Part shown: positions 48,108-61,330 of the stretch, in pieces
How positions within the stretch are numbered: the stretch's first letter is position 1
Layout of the letters: every line of letters starts with the position of its first letter
Program-made: the position numbers and the translations under genes
From: Clusia tigrina
Taxonomy: Eukaryota; Arthropoda; Insecta; Diptera; Clusiidae
DNA length: 64,000 bases
NCBI GenBank assembly: GCA_920105625.2
Contig: OV050030.1
Coordinates: forward strand, 314,203,289-314,267,288
Reading direction: 5' to 3'
The notes under the pieces: model-generated
Told to the model about the DNA's origin: nothing
The model's database searches: none
What the model saw: the letters and a program-made list of their open reading frames with translations, nothing else

Positions 48108-50682
48108 ATTTTTAAAAAGATGATGGCATAACATCGGAATGCCCACCATTAAAATATTGCCAACCTTTGCAATCGAATTTGACAGGTGTTATGCCATCAA
48201 AAATTGCCCTTGGAGACGTGGTGTTAAGTGCGGTACTCATTATCGAAATTGCTTGACAGTTGTGTTCAAATTTCGCTTATTTGTGCATGTAAGCGCTTTT
48301 CTTTACCATACTCCACGGGCAATTTTTGATGGCATAACAACTGTCAAATTCGCAAAGGTTGGCAATATTTTAATGGTGGGCATTGCGATGTCATCGTCAT
48401 TTTGAAAATGTCGTCAAGCAATCTAGTTCGTTGTGCCCGCGCTTGAAAATTTTTTTGATTTATACGATGAAGAGGAAAAAAGAAGGAAATCGAAAATCTG
48501 GGTGAATCCTTTTTTACAGAGGACACTGTCTCCATACGCGATAAAACTGTAATGTTCGACGATGATTCCACTGTGAGCGTCAAGAAAAAATGAATAATGG
48601 CTGACAAGCAAACAAAATGACAACTGATTGCAACACAGCACGTTGGCAATTTATGGCATGAAATATTTGAAGACATAAATGGCCAACTTGAAGCAATTTG
48701 CAGTCTCCATTGGGAATTTGCTTGAAATTGCAGTTTGCGTCACAAACGTTGCCGTCGGAAAGCGTAGTATGGAGTTTGGCCTTTATCATCCACTGATATG
48801 TACCTTAAAGATAACTATACATATAATTCATTTAAAAATGAGTGATAGTGAGGAAGAAAGTATTTGTGTTTTAAAGTTATTAAATAATGCTAGCGCTGCG
48901 GCTTTGCAGCCATTAAAAGATAGGGAGACTTCAAAAACAGAAGTATTCTTCGAACTTCGTATTATAAAGCAACGGATTAATCTCATAAAGCGATATGAGG
49001 TCCTTTGTTTGGGTTCGATTCCAATTCATTACTTAAAAATAAATTTTATTTTTGCGTGGTGATACACCAGCTTAATAATACGATTTTATAGGAATATTAA
49101 AGTTTTAAGTTTTGGAGGACCTTTTGATAGAGAGATATGTGCACAAAGAGGTTCTTCGTGTGGTCGCAGAACACCCACGTACAGTAGATGAGAACAAGGA
49201 AAACTCTTTCCTCTATCCTACAAATAGACTCATAGATGCTTGAACATCACGAGGAATCGTAGCTAATAACGGAAATGTATTTGACGAAGTGGAGTATTTG
49301 CAAAATCAAATGTAAATGTAATACGAAATTTAAGAATCAAAGAATTATTATTTACAAATGAGTATTTTGATGTATGAAATTATTTTATACTACTCATAAA
49401 GTGTGATAGCACGAGCAGCACGACAATGAGACGACCGACTGCTATGCTGGCTTAACCATAGAGTAGTATAGATAAATAACTTCGTAAATCCAACAACAAA
49501 ATTAATGGGAAATTGATTGCAAGTGAATAAGTGCTCGGGGTCTGTTAGCATAGGGCCGTAACTTAAACGTCAAATTTTTTACCGTATGAAAAAACGGGTG
49601 CCATTGTACTAAAAATTTCATATTACGAAATTGTAGTAGGAAAAGAAAAAAGGAACATAGTATTTTTTATTTATAGTATTTTTTATTAGGAAAACGGAAT
49701 AAAAATATAATACAGAATAATAATAATAAGAAAAATTTGTAGGCAACAATATTTAATTATTTTTTATCCAGTTCCATATATATATTAATGCAAAGTTAGC
49801 TTTGCCTGAAACTCTCTGCTGTTAGCGATCAGTTTCAGGCAAAATACATTTAAATGTATTTTGGTTTCAGGGAACAAAAACATTTGGACTTTTTATGAAA
49901 TAGTGTTACTGAAGCTAATAATTTTTACTACTTATTTACATAAATGAAAGTAAATAAATTAAAATCAGTAGTGGAATAGTGCTTCAATATTGATATATTA
50001 TGAAGTTAGATATAATTTATTGGAACAAAAATTGTATATAGTAATTATATTGAGCTTATTATAGACTCATAAATACATTCTGATATTTTTATATAACTTA
50101 TTTTCATCCATTTAATCCATTATGATAAATAAAAAGCAGCAAATCAACTCAGAACGTGTAACTTATTAATCGTTTAACAAATTATAACTAGTCATAAAGT
50201 TTTCCGATTATTTAATTGGTTTATCTTCGTAGTAATCTAAAAATAGTTGGGTGTTATAAATAAGATAGAAAAAATATATGGTGATTAGGTTCATCCACAG
50301 CTTATTTGCTTATGCTGCTTTGAAAATGTATTCAAGATTGACTTTATTACAATAATTGCTATAAATAAATAAATATAATACATAAATATAATTCGAATGT
50401 AACTATTATTTACGTAATTAAAAACAAAGATTTACTTAAAAATTTGCTTTTTAATTATATAGTATGTATACTGTTTTTAAATTTAAGATACGATTTTATT
50501 TCTCCATTACTAGGCGTCTCGACAGGCAATATTTCATTGATTGCATTGTCAATTTTAGCAATAATTGCCAATCGAGGCCGCTCATTGCTCATGGTTGGCA
50601 ATTCATGTTATGCCATATTGCTTTCCATGTATTGCCACCATAGAGTTGGCAATTGAGCTGTCAGTTTTGCTGTTTGACAGCC
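48108..50682 (-). repeat. 3.9-kb satellite unit B7 (inverted, cut by second inversion junction)
   Basis: MSDSEEE frame 48838-49062 (plus), palindrome cluster 49794-49877. H3 begins at 50487 but only its MADF-side end remains. At about 50682, inside TTTGACAGCC, the sequence switches to the opposite orientation within an H4 module. Confidence 0.92.
48838..49062 (+). CDS. Unidentified short reading frame (MSDSEEE frame), repeated in each unit
   Basis: 74 codons, beginning MSDSEEESICVLKLLNNASA and then having QPLKDRETSKT. The acidic start and following helix-like part look protein-like; the second half overlaps the tRNA-like segment and is probably not coding. An in-frame ATG 159 bases upstream would make it 127 codons, but that part overlaps the truncated H4 end. 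Other copies: 2932-3156, 6864-7085, 54117-54341 and 58041-58265 on the minus strand; 23831-24055, 27743-27967, 30308-30532, 34086-34310, 37442-37666 and 41205-41429 on the plus strand; a shortened copy at 44984-45154. I do not recognise the family. It may be the first exon of a gene captured before amplification, or chance. Confidence 0.3.
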   Translation: MSDSEEESICVLKLLNNASAAALQPLKDRETSKTEVFFELRIIKQRINLIKRYEVLCLGSIPIHYLKINFIFAW

Positions 50683-51172
50683 ATTATTCATTTTTTCTTG
50701 ACGCTCTCAGTGGAATCATCGTCGAACATTACAGTTTTATCGCGTATGAAGAGAGTGTCCTTTGTAAAAAAGGATTCACCCAGATTTTCGATTTCCTTCT
50801 TTTTTCCTCTTCATCGTATAACTCAAAAAAATTTTCAAGCGCGGGCACAATGAACTAGATTGCTTGACGACATTTTCGAAATGACGATGACATCGCAATG
50901 CCCACCATTAAAATATTGCCAACCTTTGCGAATTTGACAGTTGTTATGCCATCAAAAATTGCCCGTGGAGTATGGTAAAGAAAAGCGCTTACATGCACAA
51001 ATAAGCGAAATTTGAACACAACTGTCAAGCAATTTCGATAATGAGTACCGCACTTAACACCACGTCTCCAAGGGCAATTTTTGATGGCATAACACCTGTC
51101 AAATTCGATTGCAAAGTTGGCAATATTTTAATGGTGGGCATTCCGATGTTATGCCATCGTCTTTTTAAAAAT
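50683..51172 (+). repeat. 3.9-kb satellite unit A4 (fragment after second inversion junction)
   Basis: Starts in the interior of H4 (ATTATTCATTTTTTCTTGACGC) in A orientation and runs through the H4 outer end and the start of H1. The H4 copy here has lost about 40 bases around 50745 (the AATAAATTAATTTAAGCGC stretch). Confidence 0.9.
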
Positions 51173-54100
51173 GTCGTCAAGCATTCTAGTTCACTGCGCC
51201 CGCGCTCTTGATGCATTCAAAAAATTGCATGATTTAAGCGATGAAGGGGAAAAAAGAAGGAAACCGCCATTCTGGGTGAATCCTTTTTTACAAAGAATGC
51301 AAAAGCACAGTCTCCATACATTTTAGCGCTTGAATTAATTTAATAGACGCGGTAAAACTAAAATGTTCGACGATGCTTCCACTGTGAGAGTCACGAAAAA
51401 ATTAAAAATGGCTGTCAAACAAGCAAAATGACAACTGATTGCAACGCAGCACATTGGCAATTTATGGCATAAAATATTTCAAGACATAAATTGCCAACTT
51501 GAAGCACTTTGGAGTCTCCATTGGGAATTTGCTTGAAATTGCCAATGGCATGCCATCAAAAATTGCTCATGGAGATGTAGGGTAAGAGTGCGTTTTCCTA
51601 TCCCTTGAAATATTTTGTAGAAATGTTTTGTGGTAATATAATAAAATAAATCAAAATTTTTAAATTCAATATTCATATATTTTCGACCGTTGTTTTATCA
51701 TAGAGTAATATAGAGAGATAATTCTTCTTCTTCCAATGTCAGCTGATGAAATATGATCCCATTTTTTCCTTATACGTGTGAAACAAAAACAATGCAATGT
51801 AAATCCGCCATACTTTGTTAAGGAAATTTATTTGGGACTAAATTTAGGGTACAATTAGGGGTTGCGTTACCCCACGTCTCCACGGGTAATTTTTCATTGC
51901 TTGCCATCTGTCAAATTTCATTGAAAGCAATGGCAATGCCGTAGTGGTGGGCATTTTTATGTTATACGATCGCCATTTTAGTAATGGCATCGAAAGGATA
52001 GTACGCTGCGCGCGAGCGCTTGACTGCCTCAAAGAATTGTACGATTTGTATGAAGAGGAAGAAAAAAGGAGAAAGCCTAGATTTTGGGTTAGTTTTTTTT
52101 TAGAGAAGCGACAAATGCACGATTTGGAAGCTCATCTTTTGAAAGACATATTGTGGGAAGATGGCCAGGACTTTCAAAATTTCTCTATAATAAAATAAAC
52201 GAGGCTCATGGATTAATTATGCCGAGGATCCAGATTTTTTACTGTTTTGCATCCTTTTTTTCTCGGCAAGGTATACTTGCGCAGATGTTTAATTTTTCTT
52301 TTCGTTTCGCATACATCTCGCTACATTTCTTTTGCAATTTCTCGCCAGGCATTGTTTTTTAAATCTGTCCTCTTATAATTAGGACTTCTGTAGTTCCATA
52401 TCAATTCGAATTGCCGGGATAAATTAATGACTTTATAGATTTCAGTCGCGCACCACTCCATATTTAGATGCTTACACTTTCACACTTGTAGAAAAAGGAG
52501 AATCGGCTGTCAAACAGCAAAACTGACAGCTCAATTGCCAACTCTATGGTGGCAATACATGGAAAGCAATATGGCATAACATGAATTGCCAACCATGAGC
52601 AATAAGCGGCCTCGATTGGCAATTATTGCTAAAATTGACAATGCAATCAATGAAATATTGCCTGTCGAGACGCCCAGTAATGGAGAAATAAAATCGTATC
52701 TTAAATTTCAAAACAGTATACATACTATATAATTAAAAAGCAAATTTTTAAGTAAATCTTTGTTTTTAATTACGTAAATAATAGTTACATTCGAATTATA
52801 TTTATGTATTATATTTATTTATTTATAGCAATTATTGTAATAAAGTCAATCTTGAATACATTTTCAAAGCAGCATAAGCAAATAAGCTTTGGATGAACCT
52901 AATCACCATATATTTTTTCTTTCTTATTTATAACACCCAACTACGAAGATAAACCAATTAAATAATCGGAAAACTTTATTACTAGTTATGATTTGTTAAA
53001 CGATTAATAAGTTACACGTTCTGAACTGATTTGCTGCTTTTTATTTATCATAATGGATTAAATGGATGAAAATAAGTTATATAAAAATATCAGAATGTAT
53101 TTATGAGTCTATAATAAGCTCAATATAATTACTATATACAATTTGCAAAATTTGTTCCATTAAATTATATCTAACTTCATAATATATCAATATTGAAGCA
53201 CTATTCCACTACTGATTTTAATTTATTTACTTTCATTTATGTAAATAAGTAGTAAAAATTATTAGCTTCAGTAACACTATTTCATAAAAAGTCCAAATGT
53301 TTTTGTTCCCTGAAACCAAAATACATTTAAATGTATTTTGCCTGAAACTGATCGCTAACAGCAGAGAGTTTCAGCAAAGCTAACTTTGCTTTAATATATA
53401 TATGGAACTGGATAAAAAATAATTAAATATTGTTGCCTACAAATTTTTCTTCTTATTATTATTCTGTATTATATTTTTATTCCGTTTTCCTAATAAAAAA
53501 TACTATAAATAAAAAATACTATGTTCCTTTTTTCTTTTCCTACTACAATTTCGTAATATGAAATTTTTAGTACAATTGCACCCGTTTTTTCATACGGTAA
53601 AAAATTTGACGTTTAAGTTACGGCCCTATGCTAACAGACCCCGAGCACTTATTCACTTGCAATCAATTTCCCATTAATTTTGTTGTTGGATTTACGAAGT
53701 TATTTATCTATACTACTCTATGGTTAAGCCAGCATAGCAGTCGGTCTTCTCATTGTCGTGCTGCTCGTGCTATCACACTTTATGAGTAGTATAAAATAAT
53801 TTCATACATCAAAATACTCATTTGTAAATAATAATTCTTTGATTCTTAAATTTCGTATTACATTTACATTTGATTTTGCAAATACTCCACTTCGTCAAAT
53901 ACATTTCCGTTATTAGCTACGATTCCTCGTGATGTTCAAGCATCTATGAGTCTATTTGTAGGATAGAGGAAAGAGTTTTTCTTGTTCTCATCTACTGTAC
54001 GTGGGTGTTCTGCGACCACACGAAGAACCTCTTTGTGCACATATCTCTCTATCAAAAGGTCCTCCAAAACTTAAAACTTTAATATTCCTATAAAATCGTA

Positions 54101-55100
54101 TTATTAAGCTGGTGTATCACCACGCAAAAATAAAATTTATTTTTAAGTAATGAATTGGAATCGAACCCAAACAAAGGACCTCATATCGCTTTATGAGATT
54201 AATCCGTTGCTTTATAATACGAAGTTCGAAGAATACTTCTGTTTTTGAAGTCTCCCTATCTTTTAATGGCTGCAAAGCCGCAGCGCTAGCATTATTTAAT
54301 AACTTTAAAACACAAATACTTTCTTCCTCACTATCACTCATTCTTAAATGAATTATATGTATAGTTATCTTTAAGGTACATATCAGTGGATGATAAAGGC
54401 CAAACTCCATACTACCCTCTCCGACGGCAACGTTTGTGACGCAAACTGCAATTTCAAGCAAATTCCCAATGGAGACTGCAAATTGCTTCAAGTTGGCCAT
54501 TTATGTCTTCAAATATTTCATGCCATAAATTGCCAACGTGCTGTGTTGCAATCAGTCGTCATTTTGTTTGCTTGTTTGCCATTATTAATTTTTTCTTGAC
54601 GCTCACAGTGGAATCATCGTCGAACATTACAGTTTTATCGCGTCTAATAAATTAATTTAAGCGCAATAATGTATGGAGACAGTGTCCTTTGTAAAAAAGG
54701 ATACACCCAGATTTTCGATTTCCTTCTTTTTTCCTCTTCATCGTATAAATCAAACAAATTTTCAAGCGCGGGCACAATAAACTAGATTGCTTGACGACAT
54801 TTTCGAAATGACGATAACATCGCAATGCCCACCATTAAAATATTGCCAACCTTTGCGAATTTGACAGTTGTTATGCCATCAAAAATTGCCCGTGGAGTAT
54901 GGTAAAGAAAAGCGCTAACATGCACAAATAAGCGAAATTTGAACACAACTGTCAAACAATTTCGATAATGAGTACCGCACTTAACACCACGTCTCCAAGG
55001 GCAATTTTTGATGGCATAACACCTGTCAAATTCGATTGCAAAGGTTAGCAATATTTTAATGGTGGGCATTCCGATGTTATGCCATCGTATTTTTAAAAAT
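51173..55100 (+). repeat. 3.9-kb satellite unit A5
   Basis: Complete 3928-base unit. H1 from about 51040, H3 51847-52700 with TTA on both sides, MSDSEEE frame 54117-54341 (minus). Private variants include GGTTAC in place of the usual KRSME codons region near 54412 and GCTTTAATATA after the palindromes. Confidence 0.93.
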
Positions 55101-58100
55101 GTCGTCAAGCATTCTAGTTCACTGCGCCCGCGTTCTTGATGCATTCAAAAAATTGCATGATTTATGCGATGAAGAGGAAAAAAAAGGAAACCGCCATTCT
55201 GGGTGAATCCTTTTTTACAAAGAATGCAAAAGCACAGTCTCCATACATTTTAGCGCTTGAATTAATTTAATAGACGGGGTAAAACTAAAATGTTCGACGA
55301 TGCTTCCACTGTGAGAGTCACGAAAAAATTAAAAACGGCTGTCAAACAAGCAAAATGACAACTGATTGCAACGCAGTACGTTGGCAATTTATGGCATAAA
55401 ATATTTCAAGACATAAATTGCCAACTTGAAGCACTTTGGAGTCTCCATTGGGAATTTGCTTGAAATTGCCAATGGCATGCCATCAAAAATTGCTCATGGA
55501 GATGTAGGGTAAGAGTGCGTTTTCCTATCCCTTGAAATATTTTGAAGAAATGTTTTGTGGTAATATAATAAAAAAAATCAAAATTTTTAAATTCAATATT
55601 CATATATTTTTGCCCGTTGTTTTATCATAGAGTAATATAGAGAGATAATTCTTCTTCTTCCAATGTCAGCTGATGAAATATGATCCCATTTTTTCCTTAT
55701 CCGTGTGAAACAAAAACAATGCAATGTAAATCCGCCATACTTTGTTAAGGAAATTTATTTGGGACTAAATTTAGGGTACAATTGGGGGTTGCGTTACCCC
55801 ACGTCTCCACGGGCAATTTTTCATTGCTTGCCATCTGTCAAATTTCATTGAAAGCAATGGCAATGCCGTAGTGGTGGGCATTTTTATGTTATACGATCGC
55901 CATTTTAGAAATGGCATCGAAAGGATAGTACGCTGTGCGCGAGCGCTTGACTGCCTCAAAGAATTGTACGATTTGTATGAAGAGGAAGAAAAAAGGAGAA
56001 AGCCTAGATTTTGGGTTAGTTTTTTTTTAGAGAAGCGACAAATGCACGATTTGGAAGCTCATCTTTTGAAAGACATATTGTGGGAAGATGGCCAGGACTT
56101 TCAAAATTTCTCTATAATAAAATAAACGAGGCTCATGGATTAATTATGCCGAGGATCCAGATTTTTTACTGTTTTGCATCCTTTTTTTCTCGGCAAGGTA
56201 TACTTGCGCAGATGTTTAATTTTTCTTTTCGTTTCGCATACATCTCGCTACATTTCTTTACAATTTCTCGCCATGCATTGTTTTTTAAATCTGTACTCTT
56301 ATAATTAGGACTTCTGTAGTTCCATATCAATTCGAATTGCCGGTATAAATTAATGACTTTATAGATTTCAGTCGCGCACCACTCCATATTTAGATGCTTA
56401 CACTTTCACACTTGTAGAAAAATGAGAATCGGCTGTCAAACAGCAAAACTGACAGCTCAATTGCCAACTCTATGGTGGCAATACATGGAAAGCAATATGG
56501 CATAACATGAATTGCCAACCATGAGCAATGATCGGCCTCGATTGGCAATTATTGCTAAAATTGACAATGCAATCAATGAAATATTGCCTGTCGAGACGCC
56601 CAGTAATGGAGAAATAAAATCGTATCTTAAATTTCAAAACAGTATACATACTATATAATTAAAAAGCAAATTTTTAAGTAAATCTTTGTTTTTAATTACG
56701 TAAATAATAGTTACATTCGAATTATATTTATGTATTATATTTATTTATTTATAGCAATTATTGTAATAAAGTCAATCTTGAATACATTTTCAAAGCAGCA
56801 TAAGCAAATAAGCTTTGGATGAACCTAATCACCATATATTTTTTCTTTCTTATTTATAACACCCAACTACGAAGATAAACCAATTAAATAATCGGAAAAC
56901 TTTATTACTAGTTATGATTTGTTAAACGATTAATAAGTTACACGTTCTGAACTGATTTGCTGCTTTTTATTTATCATAATGGATTAAATGGATGAAAATA
57001 AGTTATATAAAAATATAAGAATGTATTTATGAGTCTATAATAAGCTCAATATAATTACTATATACAATTTGCAAAATTTGTTCCATTAAATTATATCTAA
57101 CTTCATAATATATCAATATTGAAGCACTATTCCACTACTGATTTTAATTTATTTACTTTCATTTATGTAAATAAGTAGTAAAAATTATTAGCTTCAGTAA
57201 CACTATTTCATAAAAAGTCCAAATGTTTTTGTTCCCTGAAACCAAAATACATTTAAATGTATTTTGCCTGAAACTGATCGCTAACAGCAGAGTTTCAGCA
57301 AAGCTAACTTTGCATTAATATATATATGGAACTGGATAAAAAATAATTAAATATTGTTGCCTACAAATTTTTCTTATTATTATTATTCTGTATTATAGTT
57401 TTATTCCGTTTTCCTAATAAAAAATACTATAAATAAAAAATACTATGTTCCTTTTTTCTTTTCTTACTACAATTTCGTAATATGAAATTTTTAGTACAAT
57501 GGCACCCGTTTTTTCATACGGTAAAAAATTTGACGTTTAAGTTACGGCCCTATGCTAACAGACCCGGAGCACTTATTCACTTGCAATCAATTTCCCATTA
57601 ATTTTCTTGTTGGATTTACGAAGTTATTTATCTATACTACTCTATGGTTAAGCCAGCATAGCAGTCGGTCGTCTCATTGTCGTGCTGCTCGTGCTATCAC
57701 ACTTTATGAGTAGTATAAAATAATTTCATACATCAAAATACTCATTTGTAAATAATAATTCTTTGATTCTTAAATTTCGTATTACATTTACATTTGATTT
57801 TGCAAATACTCCACTTCGTCAAATACATTTCCGTTATTAGCTACGATTCCTCGTGATGTTCAAGCATCTATGAGTCTATTTGTAGGATAGAGGAAAGAGT
57901 TTTCCTTGTTCTCATCTACTGTACGTGGGTGTTCTGCGACCACACGAAGAACCTCTTTGTGCACATATCTCTCTATCAAAAGGTCCTCCAAAACTTAAAA
58001 CTTTAATATTCCTATAAAATCGTATTATTAAGCTGGTGTATCACCACGCAAAAATAAAATTTATTTTTAAGTAATGAATTAGAATCGAACCCAAACAAAG

Positions 58101-59024
58101 GACCTCATATCGCTTTATGATATTAATCCATTGCTTTATAATACGAAGTTCGAAGAATACTCCTGTTTTTGAAGTCTCCCTATCTTTTAATGGCTGCAAA
58201 GCCGCAGCGCTAGCATTATTTAATAACTTTAAAACACAAATACTTTCTTCCTCACTATCACTCATTTTTAAATGAATTATATGTATAGTTATCTTTAAGG
58301 TACATATCAGTGGATGATAAAGGCCAAACTCCATACTACGCTTTCCGACGGCAACGTTTGTGACGCAAACTGCAATTTCAAGCAAATTCCCTATGGAGAC
58401 TGCAAATTGCTTCAAGTTGGCCATTTATGTCTTCAAATATTTCATGCCATAAATTGCCAACGTGCTGTGTTGCAATCAGTTGTCATTTTGTTTGCTTGTC
58501 TGCCATTATTAATTTTTTCTTGACGCTCACAGTGGAATCATCGTCGAACATTACAGTTTTATCGCGTGTAATAAATTAATTTAAGCGCAATAATGTATGG
58601 AGACAGTGTCCTTTGTAAAAAAGGATTCACCCAGATTTTCGATTTCCTTCTTTTTTCCTCTTCATCGTATAAATCAAAAAAATTTTCAAGCGCGGGCACA
58701 ACGAACTAGATTGCTTGACGACATTTTCAAAATGACGATGACATCGCAATGCCCACCATTAAAATATTGCCAACCTTTGCGAATTTGACAGTTGTTATGC
58801 CATCAAAAATTGCCTGTGGAGTATGGTAAAGAAAAGCGCTTACATGCACAAATAAGCGAAATTTGAACACAACTGTCAAGCAATTTCGATAATGAGTACC
58901 GCACTTAATACCACGTCTCCAAGGGCAATTTTTGATGGCATAACACCTGTCAAATTCGATTGCAAAGGTTGGCAATATTTTAATGGTGGGCATTCCGATG
59001 TTATGCCATCGTCTTTTTAAAAAT
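55101..59024 (+). repeat. 3.9-kb satellite unit A6
   Basis: Complete 3924-base unit. H3 is 55774-56626 with TTA on both sides; MSDSEEE frame 58041-58265 (minus). The H1 transposase remnant has a one-base loss in its AAAAAAGAAGG run (55181), and the MADF remnant has a one-base change in reading frame near 56259. Confidence 0.93.
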
Positions 59025-61058
59025 GTCGTCAAGCATTCTAGTTCACTGCGCCCGCGTTCTTGATGCATTCAAAAAATTGCATGATTTATGCGATGAAGAG
59101 GAAAAAAAAGGAAACCGCCATTCTGTGTGAATCCTTTTTTACAAAGAATGCAAAAGCACAGTCTCCATACATTTTAGCGCTTGAATTAATTTAATAGACG
59201 CGGTAAAACTAAAATGTTCGACGATGCTTCCACTGTGAGAGTCACGAAAAAATTGAAAACGTCTGTCAAACAAGCAAAATGACAACTGATTGCAACGCAG
59301 CACGTTGGCAATTTATGGCATAAAATATTTCAAGACATAAATTGCCAACTTGAAGCACTTTGGAGTCTCCATTGGGAATTTGCTTGAAATTGCCAATGGC
59401 ATGCCATCAAAAATTTCTCATGGAGATGTAGGGTAAGGGTGCGTTTTTCTATCCCTTGAAATATTTTGTAGAAATGATTTGTGGTAATATAATAAAAAAA
59501 ATCAAAATTTTTAAATTCAATATTCATATATTTTCGCCCGTTGTTTTATCATTGAGTAATATAGAGAGATAATTCTTCTTCTTCCAATGTCAGCTGATGA
59601 AATATGATCCCATTTTTTCCTTATCCGTGTGAAACAAAAACAATGCAATGTAAATCCGCCATACTTTGTTAAGGAAATTTATTTGGGACTAAATTTAGGG
59701 TACAATTGGGGGTTGCGTTACCCCACGTCTCCACGGGCAATTTTTCATTGCTTGCCATCTGTCAAATTTCATTGAAAGCAATGGCAATGCCGTAGTGGTG
59801 GGCATTTTTATGTTATACGATCGCCATTTTAGAAATGGCATCGAAAGGATAGTACGCTGTGCGCGAGCGCTTGACTGCCTCAAAGAATTGTACGATTTGT
59901 ATGAAGAGGAAGAAAAAAGGAGAAAGCCTAGATTTTGGGTTAGTTTTTTTTTAGAGAAGCGACAAATGCACGATTTGGAAGCTCATCTTTTGAAAGACAT
60001 ATTGTGGGAAGATGGCCAGGACTTTCAAAATTTCTCTATAATAAAATAAACGAGGCTCATGGATTAATTATGCCGAGGATCCAGATTTTTTACTGTTTTG
60101 CATCCTTTTTTTCTCGGCAAGGTATGCTTGCGCAGATGTTTAATTTTTCTTTTCGTTTCGCATACATCTCGCTACATTTCTTTTGCAATTTCTCGCCATG
60201 CATTATTTTTAAATCTGTCCTCTTATAACTAGGACTTCTGTAGTTCCATATCAATTCGAATTGTCGGTATAAATTAATGACTTTATAGATTTCAGTCGCG
60301 CACCACTCCATATTTAGATGCTTACACTTTCACACTTGTAGAAAAATGAGAATCGGCTGTCAAACAGCAAAACTGACAGCTCAATTGCCAACTCTATGGT
60401 GGCAATACATGGAAAGCAATATGGCATAACATGAATTGCCAACCATGAGCAATGAGCGGCCTCGATTGGCAATTATTGCTAAAATTGACAATGCAATCAA
60501 TGAAATATTGCCTGTCGAGACGCCCAGTAATGGAGAAATAAAATCGTATCTTAAATTTCAAAACAGTATACATACTATATAATTAAAAAGCAAATTTTTA
60601 AGTAAATCTTTGTTTTTAATTACGTAAATAATAGTTACATTCGAATTATATTTATGTATTATATTTATTTATTTATAGCAATTATTGTAATAAAGTCAAT
60701 CTTGAATACATTTTCAAAGCAGCATAAGCAAATAAGCTTTGGATGAACCTAATCACCATATATTTTTTCTTTCTTATTTATAACACCCAACTATTTTTAG
60801 ATTACTACGAAGATAAACCAATTAAATAATCGGAAAACTTTATGACTAGTTATGATTTGTTAAACGATTAATAAGTTACACGTTATGAGTTGATTTGCTG
60901 CTTTTTATTTATCATAATGGATTAAATGGATGAAAATAAGTTATATAAAAATATCAGAATGTATTTATGAGTCTATAATAAGCTCAATATAATTACTATA
61001 TACAATTTGCAAAATTTGTTCCATTAAATTATATCTAACTTCATAATATATCAATATT
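59025..61058 (+). repeat. 3.9-kb satellite unit A7 (cut by the CsRn1-type element)
   Basis: Carries H1, with the same one-base loss as A6, and H3 (59698-60550). It ends at ...ATATCAATATT, where the LTR of the next element begins. No further satellite sequence is visible to the right of that element within the window. Confidence 0.92.
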
Positions 61059-61312
61059 TGTGGGAGCTCCACATCACGTCACTACGCAACTCCACTAATC
61101 AATCCAAAAACTCCTCACTACTTATGAAGTCAGTTTGGTACCTTCCAACCCTGACAAGCTGTCAACGACAGCATTGTAAATATTGTACATATTCTCCCAG
61201 TTCCTTTTAGACTAATAAAACGACTACACGTATGAGCAGAAGCTTTTACAAAGAACGAGCACGAGTGTTTCTTTTTATTTAAAATAATTAGACGGCATCG
61301 CAGAGAGCCGCT
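61059..61312 (+). repeat. 5' LTR of the CsRn1-type element
   Basis: About 250 bases, beginning TGTGGGAGC and ending shortly before the primer site; the exact end is unclear with a single LTR. AATAAA at 61213 is a possible polyadenylation signal. Confidence 0.6.
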
Positions 61313-61316
61313 AAAT

Positions 61317-61330
61317 TGGTGACCCCTACG
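61317..61330 (+). promoter_or_regulatory. Primer binding site, tRNA-Trp type
   Basis: TGGTGACCCCTACG matches the complement of the 3' end of fly tRNA-Trp (CGTCGGGGTCA plus CCA) except for one base. Use of tRNA-Trp is a mark of the CsRn1 clade. Confidence 0.7.

Noticed and set aside
49100..49245. 45-codon open stretch containing ERYVHKEVLRVVAEHP
   Set aside because: No ATG, and the short-subtype units carry a net 19-base deletion that shifts the frame; it could be an old exon but is not supported.
1..61058. CRISPR-like or rDNA-like regular spacing
   Set aside because: The unit is 3.9 kb, not tens of bases, there are no unique spacers, and no rRNA sequence was seen. The organism is evidently an insect.
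1..61058. Array as an assembly duplicate of one unit
   Set aside because: Units differ in many substitutions, private deletions and subtypes, so they are distinct copies. Only the near-identical pair B4/B5 and the inversion junctions deserve assembly checks.
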